From NCBI GenBank assembly GCA_030750865.1, contig JASMHE010000001.1, positions 91,184 through 155,183 on the forward strand: a DNA stretch of 64,000 bases, given 5' to 3'. This DNA is from Alphaproteobacteria bacterium (GTDB lineage Bacteria; Pseudomonadota; Alphaproteobacteria; Micavibrionales; Micavibrionaceae). A program made the position numbers and the translations under genes. This document shows, one piece after another, positions 50,910 to 60,199 of the stretch; the stretch's first letter is position 1; each line of letters begins with the position of its first letter. Under the pieces are notes generated by a model. The model saw only the letters and a list, made by a program, of their open reading frames with translations, did no database searches and had not been told where the DNA came from.

Positions 50910-50938
50910 TAAAATCTTACAGAAAAGAGACTTGCGCC

Positions 50939-51232
50939 ATGAGAAAAGAAGACCTGAAAAAACAGGGTTTGAAAAAAGGGCATATCATTGCCTATTTATT
51001 CTGCGTACTTGCTATTGTAGGTGGTTTTCAGGTGTTGATCTTTGGTGAAATCGGGGCGCCGACGGGGGCGGGTATGTATCAGTTTGACGGGTTCGAACGG
51101 CTGGTTGCGCTCTGGCCGATGTGTGTTGCGCTGTTCATCATGTGGGGCACGTGGCTGGATCATACCGGATCAGGGCAAGACGATGCCGATGATGAAAACA
51201 GCAAGACATCCGAACCGGATGACCGCGTTTAA
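50939..51232 (+). CDS. Small two-helix membrane protein
   Basis: A 97-residue protein with a basic N-terminus, two hydrophobic helices (about 16-36, IIAYLFCVLAIVGGFQVLIF, and about 54-70, LVALWPMCVALFIMWGT) and an acidic hydrophilic tail (GQDDADDENSKTSEPDD). I do not recognise it. It lies 29 bp after the sulfotransferase gene on the same strand, so the two may be co-transcribed. Confidence 0.7.
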   Translation: MRKEDLKKQGLKKGHIIAYLFCVLAIVGGFQVLIFGEIGAPTGAGMYQFDGFERLVALWPMCVALFIMWGTWLDHTGSGQDDADDENSKTSEPDDRV

Positions 51233-51367
51233 ATGCCGCAAAGAGGTTCGTCGCGGCGTGCCGTTTTCGTATGTGATGGGAGGCTATGTCGGGATAAATG
51301 TCACGATAAATGTCCGGCGGCGCGTGATTGGCGTGATGTGCGTGTGTGATTTCCCGCTCACGTCCTT

Positions 51368-53566
51368 TTATCTTCCTCTGGCACGATCAACCGAGGTGAT
51401 TTCGGGTGTGGCGCGCAAGGCGGCGATAACGTTATGCAGATGTTTTGTATCATGCACGTAAATATCGATCATCATATCCCAGAATTCCAGTGAACGGCTG
51501 GTGATTTTCAGATTTGTAATATTGCCGCCATTTTTACCGATCACGGTCGAGAGCGTACCGAGCGCGCCGGGCGTGTTGGAAATGGTGACCTGAATACGGC
51601 CGACATGCGATTCCGGCGAGTTTGGTCCGTCATCCCATGAAATATCGATCCAGCGTTCAGGCGTATCGGCAAAGTTTTCGAGCGTATCACAATCAATAGT
51701 GTGGACGGTCACGCCCTTGCCCGTTGTGACGATCCCGACAATACGGTCGCCCGGCAGCGGGTGACAACACCGCGCATAATGCACCGCCATGCCGGGGATC
51801 AGCCCCTTGATCGCGAGTGGTGACGTTTGTTGCCGTTTTTTATTGGTATCACCCTTGTCATTTGTTTCGTTCAGGCGCTCTTCTTCATCCAGCGGCTTTT
51901 TCGCCGTTTCGGTCATGTGACCGGGGAACACGGCCTTGAACACATCGCGCGCGACAATATTGCCTGACCCGATGCCGACATAGATATCTTCGGCACTGTC
52001 ACAGCGGAATTGTGCGCCGACACCGGCCACGGCTTTGTCGGTGAAGCGGTAGCCTTCATTGTGGAAGATTTTCTGCAACATCGCTTTGCCGAGCGTCATA
52101 TATTCATTGCGCTGCTGGATGCGGACAAAGCGGCGGATGCGCGAACGGGCCTTGCCTGTTACCACGAACCGTTCCCATGTCGGGGATGGCGTTTGATTTT
52201 TGGCGGTAATGATTTCGACCTGATCGCCGTTTTTCAATTTTGTATTCAGCGGCGCGATACGGCCGTTAATTTTCGCGCCGACACATTTGTCGCCGACTTC
52301 GGAGTGGATGCCGTATGCAAAATCAATCGGGGAAGCACCGTTGGGCAGTTCGATCAGATCGCCTTTGGTGGTGAACACGAAAACGCGGTCTTCGAACAAT
52401 TCCAGCTTTGTGTTTTCAAGAAATTCTTCGGGCTTGGATTCCTGATCGATAATATCCAGCAATTCACGCAGCCAGCGATAGCTTTTGATGTCTTTGGAAC
52501 TGGCTGACTTCTTACCGTCTTTATACGCCCAGTGCGCGGCCACACCCAGATCGGCTTCTTCGTGCATTTCTCTGGTGCGGATCTGGATTTCGATGCGCTG
52601 GCTTTCCGGTCCGATGACGGTCGTGTGGATCGATCGGTAACCGTTCGGTTTCGGGGTCGAGATATAATCTTTGAAGCGGCCCGGCACGGTTGAATAGGCG
52701 CCGTGAATGGTGCCGAGAACCAGATAGCATTGGTCGATTGTATCCACCACAACGCGGAAGGCCATGATGTCTGATAATTGTTCGAAGGCGACATTTTTGC
52801 GCTGCATTTTCTTCCAGATGGAATAGCGCGTTTTTTCGCGGCCGGTAATTTCGGCTGTGACACCCGCATCTTTCAGCAATTTTTCAAGTTCGCTGATGAT
52901 GTTATTGACAATCGCCGTGCCTTCTTTGCGCAAGAAAGACAGGCGTTTTGTGATGGTTTCGCGGGCTTCGTGATTGATGAACCCGAAGGAAATATCTTCC
53001 AGCTCTTCCTTGATCTTGTGCAGGCCGATCCGTTCGGCAAGCGGCGCGTAAATTTCCAGTGTTTCAAGTGCAATGCGCTTTTGCTTGTCGGGCCGTTTAT
53101 CAAAATAATGCAGTGTGCGCATATTGTGCAGGCGGTCAGCCAGTTTGACCAGCAATACCCGTACATCTTCGGACATGGCCAGCACAAGTTTACGGAAATT
53201 TTCGGCCTGTTTGCCTTCGACGGTCTGGCTTTCGATCTGGGTCAGTTTACTGACGCCGTTCACCAGTACGGCCACTTGTTTGCTGAACATTTTTTCCAGA
53301 TCGTCCAGTGTTGCGTCCGTATCTTCGACGGTATCATGCAAAATGGCGGTCAGGATCGTGTCCGTATCCATTTTCATGTCGGCCAGCAACATGGCGACTT
53401 CGATCGGGTGGGTGTAATAGGGTTCGCCCGACGCGCGCGTTTGCCCTTCGTGCATGTCTTTGGCGTAAAGACAGGCTTTTAAAACCAGCTCGGCATCGAC
53501 ATCCGGGTTATAGACCCGCACCTTGTCGATCAGTTCTTCTTCGCATGATTTTTCTTTTTTCGTCAT
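51368..53566 (-). CDS. rsh: Bifunctional (p)ppGpp synthetase/hydrolase (RelA/SpoT homologue)
   Basis: Makes and degrades the stringent-response alarmone. The HD hydrolase domain is intact: YYTHPIEVAMLL, ILHDTVEDT (about 90-98), VKLADRLHNMRTL. The synthetase domain has REKTRYSIWKKMQRK and RFKDYISTPKPNGYRSIHT, with EIQIRTREMHEEAD. Then a TGS domain (VFVFTTKGDLIELPNGASPIDFAY), a zinc-finger/helical domain (HYARCCHPLPGDRIVG) and a C-terminal ACT domain (QVTISNTPGALGTLSTVIGKNGGNI). Length 732 is normal for the single alphaproteobacterial enzyme. rpoZ lies upstream on the same strand, as in many genomes, but with an unknown gene and terminators between. Confidence 0.97.
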   Translation of the reverse strand: MTKKEKSCEEELIDKVRVYNPDVDAELVLKACLYAKDMHEGQTRASGEPYYTHPIEVAMLLADMKMDTDTILTAILHDTVEDTDATLDDLEKMFSKQVAVLVNGVSKLTQIESQTVEGKQAENFRKLVLAMSEDVRVLLVKLADRLHNMRTLHYFDKRPDKQKRIALETLEIYAPLAERIGLHKIKEELEDISFGFINHEARETITKRLSFLRKEGTAIVNNIISELEKLLKDAGVTAEITGREKTRYSIWKKMQRKNVAFEQLSDIMAFRVVVDTIDQCYLVLGTIHGAYSTVPGRFKDYISTPKPNGYRSIHTTVIGPESQRIEIQIRTREMHEEADLGVAAHWAYKDGKKSASSKDIKSYRWLRELLDIIDQESKPEEFLENTKLELFEDRVFVFTTKGDLIELPNGASPIDFAYGIHSEVGDKCVGAKINGRIAPLNTKLKNGDQVEIITAKNQTPSPTWERFVVTGKARSRIRRFVRIQQRNEYMTLGKAMLQKIFHNEGYRFTDKAVAGVGAQFRCDSAEDIYVGIGSGNIVARDVFKAVFPGHMTETAKKPLDEEERLNETNDKGDTNKKRQQTSPLAIKGLIPGMAVHYARCCHPLPGDRIVGIVTTGKGVTVHTIDCDTLENFADTPERWIDISWDDGPNSPESHVGRIQVTISNTPGALGTLSTVIGKNGGNITNLKITSRSLEFWDMMIDIYVHDTKHLHNVIAALRATPEITSVDRARGR

Positions 53567-53736
53567 TATCCGTTATGTTTCTGATAATACTATCTTATTG
53601 TCGCCCAAGAGTATGAATAAAACGTTAGAGCATTGCGCCTTTTGCGTCTTGATTGCGCGGGTTGCGCGTGGCCTTGCGGCCTGTGCATATACGGCGTACC
53701 GCGCGCACATTTCATTCTACGCTCTGATAATGACGA

Positions 53737-53780
53737 AAACCCCCCGCATTTGCAATGATTATTCACGTCTGATGCGGGGG
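53737..53780 (-). terminator. Terminator after the 202-codon hypothetical gene
   Basis: Perfect nine-base stem CCCCCGCAT (53741-53749) / ATGCGGGGG (53772-53780), loop 22 bases, followed on the minus strand by GTTTTCG. It lies 60 bases past the stop of the gene at 53841-54449. Confidence 0.65.
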
Positions 53781-53840
53781 CATCATATTGTTTATGCAGA
53801 AAGAAACGGGGGGCAAACACGGGCGGCATAGCCGAATGGT

Positions 53841-54449
53841 TTAGTACGGTTGCAGCGGTCCGATTACGGTGGCGCGTTTGATGTTCAGCTTCGGCAGATT
53901 GGCCGCGCGCTTTTCGACATGTTTGACCATTGCGCCTGTGTGGGCCAGCGGCTTGTGTGACATCAGCTCGATCCGCGCCAGATTACCGTTCACGGCTTTG
54001 TTGAATGTGACGGAGAAATCGTCGCCCGGTGTCAGGTCGCGGAACTCATCGGACAGGGTGCGTTCCAGATCGGCGCCGAAGGCCCGCAGAACATATTGTT
54101 CGTCCAGATCGTCCTGCCATTTGTCAACGGCCGGTAAGTGCCGCGCCTTGTAAACGCGCAGCGGCAATTGATATGTCACGCCGTTAAAATCAACATCGAA
54201 TGTCTGTGGCATGTTTTGCAGCGCGCTGTCGTCGATGCGCGGATCTTCGACGCGGAGCTGTGGCAATAAAAAGCCGTATTCCGGTCTGGCGGATGCCGCA
54301 TGGGCCGGGGCAAGATGGTCTTCGACCTTGTGATAGGGCTGTTCCATTTCGCGCAATTGTTGGGGTGTGAAAATCAAGGGTGCGATCTGCTTGAACAATG
54401 TGTCGTTCACAGCAGACAAAAACGCACGTTTGTCGTCTTGCTTGATCAT
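53841..54449 (-). CDS. Hypothetical protein between rsh and rpoZ
   Basis: A 202-residue protein I do not recognise. It opens with a helical charged segment (KRAFLSAVNDTLFKQIAPLIFTP), has a strand pair QTFDVDFNGVTYQLPLRVYKARHL (about 82-105) and a C-terminal mixed region with GDDFSVTFNKAVNGNLARIEL and KLNIKRATVIGPLQPY. No signal or membrane helix. On the minus strand a GAGGTCA-type ribosome binding site precedes the ATG. It is bracketed by terminators, so it is probably a single-gene unit between rpoZ and rsh. Confidence 0.72.
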   Translation of the reverse strand: MIKQDDKRAFLSAVNDTLFKQIAPLIFTPQQLREMEQPYHKVEDHLAPAHAASARPEYGFLLPQLRVEDPRIDDSALQNMPQTFDVDFNGVTYQLPLRVYKARHLPAVDKWQDDLDEQYVLRAFGADLERTLSDEFRDLTPGDDFSVTFNKAVNGNLARIELMSHKPLAHTGAMVKHVEKRAANLPKLNIKRATVIGPLQPY

Positions 54450-54525
54450 AATGACCTCACCTGTTTTATATTTTTTTATTTATTGTTTAAGGCACTATTT
54501 TAAACACTGTTTTGCGTGCAAAGAC

Positions 54526-54560
54526 AATAGAAAAAGCCGGTCTGGAAACCGGCTTTCAAA
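54526..54560 (-). terminator. rpoZ terminator
   Basis: AAAGCCGGT (54533-54541) pairs with ACCGGCTTT (54548-54556) around a six-base loop. On the minus strand it is followed by TTTTTCTATT. It lies about 30 bases past the rpoZ stop. Confidence 0.9.
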
Positions 54561-54586
54561 AAATTCAATCTTAAAAGACTGTGATT

Positions 54587-55033
54587 TTAGTCTTTGACAT
54601 CATCCAGATTTTCGCCGGCCAGATCAGACAACGCTGACTCTTCTGCTGTTTGTTCGGCTGTTTTTTCTGTCTCGTCTTCTGTGTTTCCGGCCGCTTCGTC
54701 AAGCGCGTCCATTTGCGCATTTGTTTCTTCGGTTGCGGCGCGGACCATGTTGTTCCACTCTTCTTCGCCTTCCATTGAATCGATCACATCTTCGGAGTCG
54801 TCCATTTCAATGACGCGCTGGTATGATTTGATCAGTTCTTCTTTCAAATCTTCAACAGAGACTTTTTCTTCCGCGATTTCGCGCAGGGAAATCACCGGGT
54901 TTTTATCGTTGTCACGATCAACCAGCAACGGAGCGCCGGAACCGATTTTACGGGCACGTTGTGATGCCAGCATCACAAGTTCAAAACGGTTATCAATTTT
55001 TTCTACGCAATCTTCAACGGTAACGCGTGCCAT
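54587..55033 (-). CDS. rpoZ: RNA polymerase omega subunit with acidic tail
   Basis: Omega assists assembly of RNA polymerase through beta-prime. The start [30 protein letters not shown] is diagnostic, followed by [14 protein letters not shown]. The true ATG is at 55033 with AAAGGACG upstream; the frame extends 28 codons further without support. The 148-residue chain is longer than typical (70-130) owing to a Glu/Ala-rich acidic C-terminus (about 90-148). Confidence 0.95.
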   Translation of the reverse strand: MARVTVEDCVEKIDNRFELVMLASQRARKIGSGAPLLVDRDNDKNPVISLREIAEEKVSVEDLKEELIKSYQRVIEMDDSEDVIDSMEGEEEWNNMVRAATEETNAQMDALDEAAGNTEDETEKTAEQTAEESALSDLAGENLDDVKD

Positions 55034-55127
55034 GCTTATTCGTCCTTTAAAAGTCTTTTGGTTATCTCTATAGTGCTTTAAAGACTGGTTTATAGGAATT
55101 TTCACGCTGAATTGCAAGGTAAAAATA

Positions 55128-55790
55128 ATGTCGTCTCATGCCCGCCCTACAGAATGTTCGGAGAATCCGGCCCATGATTGCGCCATATGCCCGCGTTTGG
55201 TGCAATTCCGTCAGCAAAATCAAGAAAAATTTCCTGATAAATTTAATGCCCCCGTGCCGAGTTTCGGTCCGCAGGATGCATCATTATTGGTGGTGGGGCT
55301 TGCCCCCGGCCTGAAAGGGGCGAATTTCACGGGTCGTCCGTTTACGGGCGATTATGCCGGTGATTTGCTGTACAGCACATTAAAGACATACGGCTTTGCG
55401 CACGGCACATATGATAAACGCCCCGATGACGGGCTGACATTAACAGGATGCCGTATTACCAATGCCGTGCGTTGTGTGCCGCCCGAAAACAAACCCACGG
55501 GCGATGAAATCAAGAATTGCCAGCCTTTTTTCCAGAAAACCATGTCGGATATGCCGCAATTGCGAGTGCTGCTGGCGCTGGGCAAGATCGCCCATGATAC
55601 GGTGATCCGCACATTCGGGTATAAGCTGTCGGCGCATAAATTCGCGCATCGCGCCGTGCATGATCTGGGGGACGGGTTATCGATGATCGATAGTTACCAT
55701 TGCAGTCGCTATAACACGCAGACAGGCCGTTTGACCGAAGCCATGTTCCATGATGTGTTTGATGATATTGCGGCCATGCTGAAATCGTAA
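55128..55790 (+). CDS. Family-5 uracil-DNA glycosylase (UdgB-like)
   Basis: DNA repair glycosylase of the UDG superfamily. Motif A is [30 protein letters not shown] (about 53-82), lacking the usual polar catalytic Asn/Asp as in family 5. [23 protein letters not shown] follows, and the motif B equivalent is [20 protein letters not shown] with the catalytic His (about 191). The N-terminal [11 protein letters not shown] together with other Cys residues can bind an iron-sulfur cluster, as in UdgA/B. Length 220 is normal. It diverges from rpoZ. Confidence 0.9.
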   Translation: MSSHARPTECSENPAHDCAICPRLVQFRQQNQEKFPDKFNAPVPSFGPQDASLLVVGLAPGLKGANFTGRPFTGDYAGDLLYSTLKTYGFAHGTYDKRPDDGLTLTGCRITNAVRCVPPENKPTGDEIKNCQPFFQKTMSDMPQLRVLLALGKIAHDTVIRTFGYKLSAHKFAHRAVHDLGDGLSMIDSYHCSRYNTQTGRLTEAMFHDVFDDIAAMLKS

Positions 55791-55807
55791 CCGAACAGCC
55801 GCCCCGC

Positions 55808-55857
55808 CGTTATTTAGAGCCGTTATTTAGAGCCGTTATTTAGAGCTGTTATTTAGC
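55808..55857. repeat. 13-bp tandem repeat, nearly four copies
   Basis: CGTTATTTAGAGC is repeated exactly at 55808-55820, 55821-55833 and 55834-55846, with a partial variant copy to 55857. It sits in the convergent gap between the uracil-DNA glycosylase gene and the next gene. Each unit contains TTATTTAG, giving stops in several frames. Confidence 0.92.
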
Positions 55858-55905
55858 GGTTATGTAAGGGCGCGTGGCTGCATTGTGCGGTTACGGAAGA
55901 AACGG

Positions 55906-56694
55906 TTACGGCTGCTGTGGCGGCACGTTTTTCCAAGCTTCCGGCGGTGTGGCCGCGTTGTGGACGCGCGGTTTCAACAGGCCGGAACGGTAATACAAAT
56001 AATCTTCGGTCGTATCTTCGTCAGCTTCGTGAGTTGAAAACTCAATATCAACGCTGAAATCGGCATGTCTTGCAAACCGCTTTAATCCCATTTGGAATAC
56101 CGGATCATCCAGCAATTCTTCGTTGCGGATGATGACGCGCATGACGCGCGGCCATTCGTGCGTGCTGCCATCGGGTTGCAGGCGGTTGGCCATGCCAAAG
56201 GTGCCGCGTAAACCATCGCGGAAGCTGGGATGTGCGGTGTTATAGAGAATGTCCTCTTGATCATACAGCCAGATATCAATATCCGCCCAGTCAGGGGAGG
56301 TCACGGCATTATGGATCAGCAATAAATTGCGTTCGCTTTGCGCCTTCAGAAACTCATGGGTAAGACCGTACTGGTTTTTGCTTAGGCGCAGTGCCGGATG
56401 GCTGTATTGAGAGCGTTCCCACAAGACATTGACGAAAGCCGAAGACAATGTTTCGGATTCTGTATATTCGTCATATTCGGGGTTGCCTGATGTGCGGCCA
56501 TTTTGTCCGAAAAAATATTCATGGGTTGCGTCGGCAATGATTTTTTTGCCGCTTTTCTGACTGCCGCGAACGGATATTTTGAACGGGTTGCCTTCGCGGA
56601 ATAAAAAGCGGCCATCGACGTGACTGAGCAGCCAGCGGGTTACTTCGCAAATATGATCGCGTTCGGATGTGATAAAGCCGATGGTCTGTGCCAT
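55906..56694 (-). CDS. Hypothetical protein with a P-loop-like motif
   Basis: A 262-residue protein I cannot assign. GSQKSGKK at residues 44-51 resembles a Walker A motif but has Lys where Ser/Thr is required. Further stretches are FVNVLWERSQYSHPALRLSKNQYGL, NLLLIHNAVTSPDWADIDIWLYD (a possible Walker B-like strand) and a C-terminal region with RVIIRNEELLDDPVFQMGLKRFARHADFSVDIEF. The arrangement faintly recalls small P-loop proteins such as TsaE but key residues are missing. No signal peptide. Start supported by GGAGGAAAAC ahead of the ATG. Confidence 0.72.
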   Translation of the reverse strand: MAQTIGFITSERDHICEVTRWLLSHVDGRFLFREGNPFKISVRGSQKSGKKIIADATHEYFFGQNGRTSGNPEYDEYTESETLSSAFVNVLWERSQYSHPALRLSKNQYGLTHEFLKAQSERNLLLIHNAVTSPDWADIDIWLYDQEDILYNTAHPSFRDGLRGTFGMANRLQPDGSTHEWPRVMRVIIRNEELLDDPVFQMGLKRFARHADFSVDIEFSTHEADEDTTEDYLYYRSGLLKPRVHNAATPPEAWKNVPPQQP

Positions 56695-56900
56695 GATGTT
56701 TTCCTCCGCATATTGCCGTTTCTGTTTCTGACGGTGTTCTTTTTATTTCATACGCGTTGCATTTCGTGAAATGCGGGTCATTCTTTGGCCACTTTCCATA
56801 AGAATTCACGCACTCTACACCCATTCATAGGGGGTGGTCAAACTCTGTGTGTATCTTGTTGATTATAAGGGGTTTATAGGAATGGTGTCCCGTGCGCGGA

Positions 56901-57824
56901 TTAGTCGGTGCGCGTCGTGGCGCCTGTTTCGGATTGTGCGGTTTGTGTCGGTGCGGTGTCGGGATCAATGGCCGCAAGATAGAGATCCATATCATCATAA
57001 AAGCCGAATTCATTTAACACGACATGACCGGCCATTGGATAGACTTCAAGCTTTTTGGGGGTGGCCGCCGCATCAAATAAAGCGCGGCCAAAGGCGGGCG
57101 GTACAACCATATCTTGCCCCGCAACGCCAATGAAAACGGGCATGCCGATATCGGCGATTTTCTGATCGTTACGGAACTGGTCTTTCATCAAAAAATCCAT
57201 ACCGATAATGATAGGAAAGCGCATTTTGGCAAGGGCCAATGTGCTGTTAAACGGTACATCAAGCACCAGAGCTTTGACATCATATTCGGTGGCCATTTGC
57301 ACAGCCGTGCCCGAGCCGAGCGATTCCCCATACAGAACGATGCGGTCTGCGGGGATGTTTTTGTCCTGTAACAGCCAATCCATATAGGCGCGGCCGTCGT
57401 GATAAAATCCCTCTTCGGTCGGTTTGCCGTCATTGATGCCGTAACCGCGATATTCAGCCATCAAAATGCCGTAACCGCGGGCGGCCATGTCATGGATTTT
57501 CGGCATGCGGTGATCCAGATTGCCCGCATTGCCGTGAAAGAACACGATGATTTCCGCATCGTTGGCGGCATTGTTATCGGACGTATTCTCAGGGGGCGTA
57601 TTCTCAGACGTACCATCGGGGGGCGGCAGCCACCATGCATGCAGTGTCAGCCCGTCGGCTGTTTCCACCGTGATGGGCACTGTGCCCGCAGGGGCGTTTG
57701 TAAGATTGGGCTGTGTTGTATCGGGGAAATAAATCAGGCTGCGCTGGAACAGCGCGGTCATCAAGATTAATGCGAGATAAAGGACAGCCGCCCAAAGCAT
57801 AAAACTGATCATGGTGTTTTTCAT
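56901..57824 (-). CDS. Membrane-anchored alpha/beta hydrolase (BEM46/ABHD-like)
   Basis: Serine hydrolase fold with an N-terminal membrane anchor (about 5-25). The segments RSLIYFPDTTQPN, GLTLHAWWLPP, FFHGNAGNLDHRM (oxyanion His-Gly, about 94-106), GYGILMAEYRGYGINDGKPTEEG, the nucleophile elbow GESLGSG (about 165-171), FIGVAGQDMVVPP with the acid Asp, and PMAGHVV with the catalytic His match the family. A low-complexity insert of Thr/Glu/Asn/Pro type occupies about residues 71-89. Substrate unknown. Lies downstream of the peroxiredoxin gene on the same strand. Confidence 0.88.
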   Translation of the reverse strand: MKNTMISFMLWAAVLYLALILMTALFQRSLIYFPDTTQPNLTNAPAGTVPITVETADGLTLHAWWLPPPDGTSENTPPENTSDNNAANDAEIIVFFHGNAGNLDHRMPKIHDMAARGYGILMAEYRGYGINDGKPTEEGFYHDGRAYMDWLLQDKNIPADRIVLYGESLGSGTAVQMATEYDVKALVLDVPFNSTLALAKMRFPIIIGMDFLMKDQFRNDQKIADIGMPVFIGVAGQDMVVPPAFGRALFDAAATPKKLEVYPMAGHVVLNEFGFYDDMDLYLAAIDPDTAPTQTAQSETGATTRTD

Positions 57825-57929
57825 CGTCGTTTTGTCAGCAATGTTCCAAGCGTGCAGTGCCGCTTATGTGTCGGGGCTGTCCTTAGCTTAGTGATATTGG
57901 CCGTTATGTTGGCGGGGGCGTGCCGTTTC

Positions 57930-58430
57930 TTATGCGGCATTCTGCAATAACGAGATGCACTGCGACCCGCTGGTGATTGTCATTTCACCCGGATTATCTT
58001 CGACCTGCAGGGCTGTGACCGTGCCGTCTTCGACATGCATCAGGTAACGCAAAGAGCGTGTGCCAAGACCAAAGCCGCTGCCGTCGAAATCCATACCGAT
58101 GGCTTTTGTAAAGGCGGCATTGCCGTCGGGCAACATGGTGATTTTGCCTTTTGCGCCTGAAACGTCTTCCCAGTGGGCCATGACGAACGGGTCATTCACG
58201 GCAACACAAATAATTTCATCAACGCCGCCTGCGATAATATCGTCGTAATTTTCAAGGAAAGACGGCAAATGCTGTTCGGCACATGTCGGTGTGAATGCGC
58301 CCGGCACAGCAAAGATGATGACATTTTTGCCTGCAACGTGATCGGCAATATTGATCTCGTCCAGACCGTCTGCACCGGCTTTTTTCAGTGTTACGGAAGG
58401 CAGTTTTTGTCCTTTTTCGATTTTACTCAT
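57930..58430 (-). CDS. Peroxiredoxin (Prx5-type)
   Basis: Thiol peroxidase reducing hydrogen and organic peroxides. The active-site segment AVPGAFTPTCAEQHLPSF places the peroxidatic Cys at residue 50, with the conserved Pro/Thr before it. VAVNDPFVMAHWEDVSGAKGKITMLPDGNAAFTKAIG is typical of the Prx5 subgroup, and a second Cys lies at 158. The start is the internal ATG at 58430 with GGAG ahead; the longer frame has no support. It follows leuA by 38 bp and is probably co-transcribed. Confidence 0.93.
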   Translation of the reverse strand: MSKIEKGQKLPSVTLKKAGADGLDEINIADHVAGKNVIIFAVPGAFTPTCAEQHLPSFLENYDDIIAGGVDEIICVAVNDPFVMAHWEDVSGAKGKITMLPDGNAAFTKAIGMDFDGSGFGLGTRSLRYLMHVEDGTVTALQVEDNPGEMTITSGSQCISLLQNAA

Positions 58431-58468
58431 CGTTTGCTCCTTTTTGGTTGTTGGGGCGGTGTTTATCT

Positions 58469-60031
58469 TTACGGGTTCACGCCGATATTTTCTTTTCCGC
58501 GCTGGGTCAGTAATTTGTTCAGCGCGCGGATGTAAGCCTGACAAGAGGCGACCATCGTGTCAACATCAGCGCCTTGTCCGACGGTTGTAATATCGCCTTC
58601 CTGCAGTTTGACGGTGACTTCGGCCTGTGCATCCGTACCCTGTGTGACGGCATGCACTTTGTATAAAAGCAGCACGGCATCGTCATGTGGTTCGATTTTG
58701 CGGATGGCATTGAACAGTGCATCGACCGGGCCGTTACCTTCGGATTCGGCGTGGACTTCCTTGCCGTCAACAAACAGGGTCAGATCGGCGACCTGCGGCC
58801 CTTGTGAGCCCGCCTGTATGCCAAGCGTACCGAATTTCAGATGTTCGGATACGCGCAGATTTTCATCGTCAATCAGGGCGATGATATCTTCTTCGAAAAT
58901 ATCTTTTTTGCGGTCGGCCAGATTTTTGAAGCGCTGGAAGGCTTCGTTCAGGGCATTGTCGCCCAGATCAAGCCCCAGTTCCTGTAATTTGGTGCGGAAG
59001 GCATTGCGCCCCGAATGTTTGCCAAGCACAATTTCGGATTCTTTCAGACCCACCGATTCAGGGGTCATAATTTCGTATGTTTGCGCATTTTTCAGCATGC
59101 CGTCCTGATGGATGCCGCTTTCATGGGCAAAGGCATTGGCGCCGACAATGGCTTTGTTCGGCTGGACGCTGAAGCTGGTGATTTTAGACAGCGTGCGCGA
59201 GGCGCGCATGATTTGTGTGCTGTCGATATTATTGTCAAAATCATAAACATCCGCGCGTGTGCGCATGGCCATGACGACTTCTTCGAGTGCGGCATTGCCC
59301 GCCCGTTCGCCGATGCCGTTGATGGTGCATTCAATTTGGCGCGCGCCGGCCTGCACACCCGCAAGCGAGTTTGCAACGGCCAGCCCCAGATCGTTATGGC
59401 AGTGCACGGACAGCACGGCTTTGTCGATATTCGGCACGCGTTCGCGCAGCATTGTGAAAAGAAAACCGTAATCGGCCGGTGTCGCATAACCGACCGTATC
59501 GGGGATGTTGATGGTTGTCGCGCCTGCGGCAATGGCGGTTTCAACGGCGCGGCACAGAAAATCATGGTCCGTGCGGCTGCCGTCTTCGGCGGACCATTCG
59601 ACATCATCGGTGAATTTACAGGCCATTGTGACACTGTCATGAATGGCATCCAGCACCGCTTCGGGCGTCATGTTCAGCTTATGCTTCATATGAAGCGGCG
59701 ATGTTGAAATAAAGGTGTGAATGCGGCGCGATTTCGCCGGTGCGATCGCTGTGCCTGCGGCTTCGATGTCGGCTTCTCTGGCGCGGCAAAGGCCCGCGAT
59801 GGTCGCATTTTTTACCAGTTTTGAAATTTCGTAGACGGATTCATAGTCGCCTTTTGACGCAATCGGAAATCCTGCTTCGATGACATCAACGCCCATTTCA
59901 TCAAGGACGGTGGCCATGCGCAGTTTTTCTTCCAGATTCATAGAACAGCCGGGGGATTGTTCGCCATCACGCAATGTGGTGTCGAAAATAATAACGCGGT
60001 TATCGGTTTTATTCGTGTTTTGGGAGTTCAT
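58469..60031 (-). CDS. leuA: LeuA, 2-isopropylmalate synthase
   Basis: First committed enzyme of leucine synthesis. [16 protein letters not shown] (16-31) contains the metal/substrate Arg-Asp pair, [15 protein letters not shown] and [18 protein letters not shown] (about 215-232) hold the metal-binding His pair, and [18 protein letters not shown] and [12 protein letters not shown] follow. The C-terminal leucine-binding regulatory domain is present, ending [12 protein letters not shown]. Length 520 is normal for the long bacterial form. A leucine-rich leader peptide and hairpins upstream indicate attenuation in addition to feedback inhibition. Confidence 0.97.
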   Translation of the reverse strand: MNSQNTNKTDNRVIIFDTTLRDGEQSPGCSMNLEEKLRMATVLDEMGVDVIEAGFPIASKGDYESVYEISKLVKNATIAGLCRAREADIEAAGTAIAPAKSRRIHTFISTSPLHMKHKLNMTPEAVLDAIHDSVTMACKFTDDVEWSAEDGSRTDHDFLCRAVETAIAAGATTINIPDTVGYATPADYGFLFTMLRERVPNIDKAVLSVHCHNDLGLAVANSLAGVQAGARQIECTINGIGERAGNAALEEVVMAMRTRADVYDFDNNIDSTQIMRASRTLSKITSFSVQPNKAIVGANAFAHESGIHQDGMLKNAQTYEIMTPESVGLKESEIVLGKHSGRNAFRTKLQELGLDLGDNALNEAFQRFKNLADRKKDIFEEDIIALIDDENLRVSEHLKFGTLGIQAGSQGPQVADLTLFVDGKEVHAESEGNGPVDALFNAIRKIEPHDDAVLLLYKVHAVTQGTDAQAEVTVKLQEGDITTVGQGADVDTMVASCQAYIRALNKLLTQRGKENIGVNP

Positions 60032-60084
60032 TTTATTCTTCCTTCGTTTATCAGCATTTTGCTGCGGGGGTGTTACGGTAAAAT

Positions 60085-60147
60085 CTGGGAATCCCCTGAA
60101 GGTCTGACCACGAGCCTAAGCGCAGCACCCTTGCAGGGGACTGATAA
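60085..60147 (-). promoter_or_regulatory. leuA attenuator hairpins
   Basis: On the minus strand TCCCCTG (60134-60140) can pair with CAGGGGA (60092-60098), extended inward by AAGG/CCTT around a one-base bulge. Alternatively the 3' strand can form a short hairpin with the following TCCC, just ahead of ATTTT. The alternatives overlap the end of the leader peptide frame, the arrangement expected for an antiterminator/terminator switch. The terminator is weak by eye. Confidence 0.5.
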
Positions 60148-60193
60148 GTCGAAGGTCGCGTAGAAGTGTTGTGTCAAAGTGCAACATAGTCAT
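60116..60193 (-). CDS. leuL: leuA leader peptide
   Basis: A 25-codon frame with six Leu codons, read on the minus strand as MTMLHF then DTTLLRDLRLISPLQ then GCCA and TAG. The Leu run precedes alternative hairpins and ends about 85 bases before leuA. The upstream promoter would start transcription at or within a base or two of this ATG, so the peptide is probably translated from a leaderless message, as known for trpL in rhizobia. It is not seen as an independent protein. Confidence 0.72.
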   Translation of the reverse strand: MTMLHFDTTLLRDLRLISPLQGCCA

Positions 60194-60199
60194 ATATCG

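Noticed and set aside
54587..55117. Longer RpoZ start
   Set aside because: The upstream 28 codons lack homology to omega and the internal ATG has a ribosome binding site.
56761..56775. ATTTCGTGAAAT as a third parS
   Set aside because: Palindromic but lacks the CACGTG core and is only 12 bp; not a parS match.
57930..58544. Longer peroxiredoxin start
   Set aside because: The extra 38 residues overlap leuA and lack a ribosome binding site; the ATG at 58430 has GGAG ahead.
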